The translations under genes and the position numbers were made by a program. From positions 1 to 5,924 of the forward strand of contig JAICXU010000232.1 in assembly GCA_025934595.1 (NCBI GenBank): a stretch of 5,924 nucleotides of DNA, written 5' to 3'. Positions 4,524 through 5,924 of this stretch are shown piece by piece (positions within the stretch are counted from its first letter, which is position 1; each line of letters begins with the position of its first letter). Below the pieces are notes generated by a model. That model saw nothing but the letters and a program-made list of their open reading frames with translations. It was not told the DNA's origin and did no database searches. This DNA is from Polyangiaceae bacterium. GTDB lineage: Bacteria > Myxococcota_A > Polyangia > Polyangiales > Polyangiaceae.

Positions 4524-5559
4524 GCGCCCGCTCCCGATGATGGCAGCCCATCTCAAGACGTCCCTTTTGGCCCTGCTCCTCGCAGGCTCCGGCTCCACGT
4601 GTCACGGGCAGTCGTCGAGCGGCGACGTCGGAAAAGACGACAAAACCGCGCCGAACGTCGAGCTCGCCGGCGTCGACACGAGCACGCTCACCACGCGCGA
4701 AAAAGGCGAGTGGTCGACCTACGTGAGCGATTTCACGGCGCCATGTGCCGACGCGCCCGTGCCGATCGCGCAATGCGTGAAAGAAAATCGCGCATGCAAC
4801 AAGTGCCTTCCCGCCGCGAAATTCGTGCTGAAAGCGGTGCGTGACGGCCTCACGCGCGAGCAAGTCGAGAAGGCGTACAAGAATCGCTTCGACGCGGACA
4901 AGGTGAAAGACGTTCCCATCGACGGCTCGCCGACCGTCGGCCCCGCGAACGCGCCCATCACGATCATCGAGTTCGCCGACTTCGAGTGTCCGTATTGCGG
5001 ATTCATGTTTCCGATCTTGGACAAGACGATCACGGCGCATCCGAACGACATCCGCTTCGTCTACAAGTTCTTGCCGCTCGGCGGTCACCCCCACGGCGAG
5101 ATCGCGGCGCGCGCGGGCATCGCAGCGTGGCAAGCCGGTAAATTCTGGGAGATGCATCACAAGCTCTTTTCGAATCAAGAGCATCTCGAGCAGGGCGACC
5201 TCGACAACTACGCGAAGGACATCGGCCTCGATCTCGCGAAGTTCCATCACGACGCCACCTCGCAGCTCGCGACCGATCGCATCGCCGATGATCGCAAGCT
5301 CGCCGACACGCTCGGCGTGCACGGAACGCCGACGATCTACATCAACGGTCGCGAGTTCGATCCGCACACCGAGCTCGAAGACTGGATTCAGACCGAGCTC
5401 GCCATCGCCCCGCGCGGCGCGCCGCAACCTGCCGTCGCGGGAGACGCGGGCACGAGCGCAGGCACCAAAGACGCAGGCAAAGACAGCGGAAAAACCGCCG
5501 CCACCGCTCCTTCGACCCACGCGAACGCCGCTGGCGCGGGTTCGAGCAAACCGCACTGA
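4519..5559 (+). CDS. Exported DsbA-family thioredoxin-fold protein (Thioredoxin_4 type, CPYC active site)
   Basis: A 346-aa exported thiol oxidoreductase or disulfide isomerase. The signal segment is basic-polar to K13, then S-L-L-A-L-L-L-A-G. A Cys follows at 28 (G-S-T-C), but Thr at -1 is a poor lipobox, so lipidation is doubtful. Residues 53-136 hold a small domain with four cysteines, C76, C86, C93 and C96, the last two as C-N-K-C. The DsbA domain (about 139-285) opens G-P-A-N-A-P-I-T-I-I-E-F-A-D-F-E and has the active site C157-P-Y-C160, P-L-G-G-H-P-H-G-E, and the cis-proline loop G-T270-P271-T. After about 290 comes a disordered Ala/Gly/Asp/Lys tail. No good Shine-Dalgarno sequence marks the start: TTG 4477 and ATG 4519, 4537 and 4540 are all in frame. 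The stretch before 4519 does not look coding, and 4537 or 4540 is nearly as likely as 4519. Its stop shares one base with the downstream exonuclease start. Confidence 0.85.
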   Translation: MLRPLPMMAAHLKTSLLALLLAGSGSTCHGQSSSGDVGKDDKTAPNVELAGVDTSTLTTREKGEWSTYVSDFTAPCADAPVPIAQCVKENRACNKCLPAAKFVLKAVRDGLTREQVEKAYKNRFDADKVKDVPIDGSPTVGPANAPITIIEFADFECPYCGFMFPILDKTITAHPNDIRFVYKFLPLGGHPHGEIAARAGIAAWQAGKFWEMHHKLFSNQEHLEQGDLDNYAKDIGLDLAKFHHDATSQLATDRIADDRKLADTLGVHGTPTIYINGREFDPHTELEDWIQTELAIAPRGAPQPAVAGDAGTSAGTKDAGKDSGKTAATAPSTHANAAGAGSSKPH

Positions 5560-5924
5560 TGCGCGGCATCGTCGACGCATGCGGCTGCTTTCCGACCGGC
5601 CGACATTACGCCGGCATCGCGCATCTTCTTCGCGCGATCATTCGCGGGCTTGCCGACGAGTTCGCGTCCGATCGCGTGTGGGAAGAAATTCCGATCGCGC
5701 TCGTCGACGTCGAAACGACGGGCCGTGATCCTTCGAAAGATCGCGTCGTCGAAATCGGCATCGCCGTCGGTCGCGCGGGACAGGTCATCGCGCGCTACAA
5801 CTGGCTCATCAATCCGGGCATGCCGATCCCCGACGAGGCCAAGCAAGTGCACGGCATCTCGGACGACCTCGTGAAGGACTCGCCGCGCATCGAGACGATC
5901 ATGCACGAGATCGCGGCGGCGCTC
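5559..5924 (+). CDS. DnaQ-like DEDDh 3'-5' exonuclease, N-terminal part (runs off right edge)
   Basis: A reading frame of 122 codons stays open to the window end. It starts at ATG 5559-5561, one base into the upstream TGA (TGATG), so the two genes are probably translationally coupled. The Exo I motif is I-A-L-V-D50-V-E52-T-T-G, with E65-I-G after it, as in the proofreading epsilon subunit of DNA polymerase III and related exonucleases. N85-P-G-x-P-I-P and V-H98-G-I-S-D-D match the usual stretch ahead of Exo II. The Exo II aspartate and Exo III (HxxxxD) lie beyond the edge, so an active enzyme cannot be confirmed. An extra 45 residues precede Exo I, carrying D6-A-C-G-C-F-P-T-G and a helix-like stretch; this is unlike true DnaQ, which begins close to Exo I. 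It is more likely a stand-alone RNase T/exonuclease-like family member than the replicative proofreader. Confidence 0.85.
   Translation, partial: MRGIVDACGCFPTGRHYAGIAHLLRAIIRGLADEFASDRVWEEIPIALVDVETTGRDPSKDRVVEIGIAVGRAGQVIARYNWLINPGMPIPDEAKQVHGISDDLVKDSPRIETIMHEIAAAL

Noticed and set aside
4444..5580. Minus-strand frame of 378 codons opposite the Dsb-like gene
   Set aside because: The plus strand carries the CPYC active site and cis-Pro loop in a coherent fold. The antisense translation has no recognisable domain.

Overview
The window is GC-rich, gene-dense DNA. Its protein style points to a myxobacterium (Myxococcota, most likely a Polyangiales-type genome): Ala/Asp/Ser-rich lipoproteins, a MinD/FlhG-like ATPase fused to extra domains, a thioredoxin-fold lipoprotein with a low-complexity tail, and GTG starts. 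This placement is inference from style, because no marker gene is complete.

Layout. (1) Positions 1-66, minus strand: the first 22 codons of ruvA, running off the left edge. (2) 67-189: a divergent control region with a 9-bp inverted repeat whose two arms each carry a TTGAC hexamer, one facing each way. (3) 190-498, plus strand: a small lipoprotein of 102 aa ending in a lysine tail, closed by a strong intrinsic terminator at 522-566. (4) 4441 down to 583, minus strand: a tight three-gene operon with 4-nt GTGA overlaps at both junctions. It encodes a response regulator (PilZ-like N-terminus plus receiver), then a fusion of MinD/FlhG-like ATPase, degenerate J-like segment and RodZ-type HTH, then a multi-pass GT-C (family 39-like) glycosyltransferase. 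(5) 4442-4518: a short divergent control region with palindromes and possibly overlapping -35 elements. (6) 4519-5559, plus strand: an exported DsbA-family thioredoxin-fold protein with a CPYC active site. It runs by a TGATG junction into (7) 5559-5924, a DnaQ-like DEDDh 3'-5' exonuclease cut by the right edge.

How they may work together. The minus-strand operon looks like a signalling and positioning module: phosphorylation of the receiver could feed a MinD-like switch with a DNA- or cytoskeleton-type HTH, and the membrane glycosyltransferase would act on an envelope substrate. This is inferred from co-translation alone. The Dsb-like protein and the exonuclease appear co-transcribed but have no obvious shared pathway. 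No RNA genes, mobile elements or CRISPR arrays were seen, and no gene-free stretch exceeds 300 bases.
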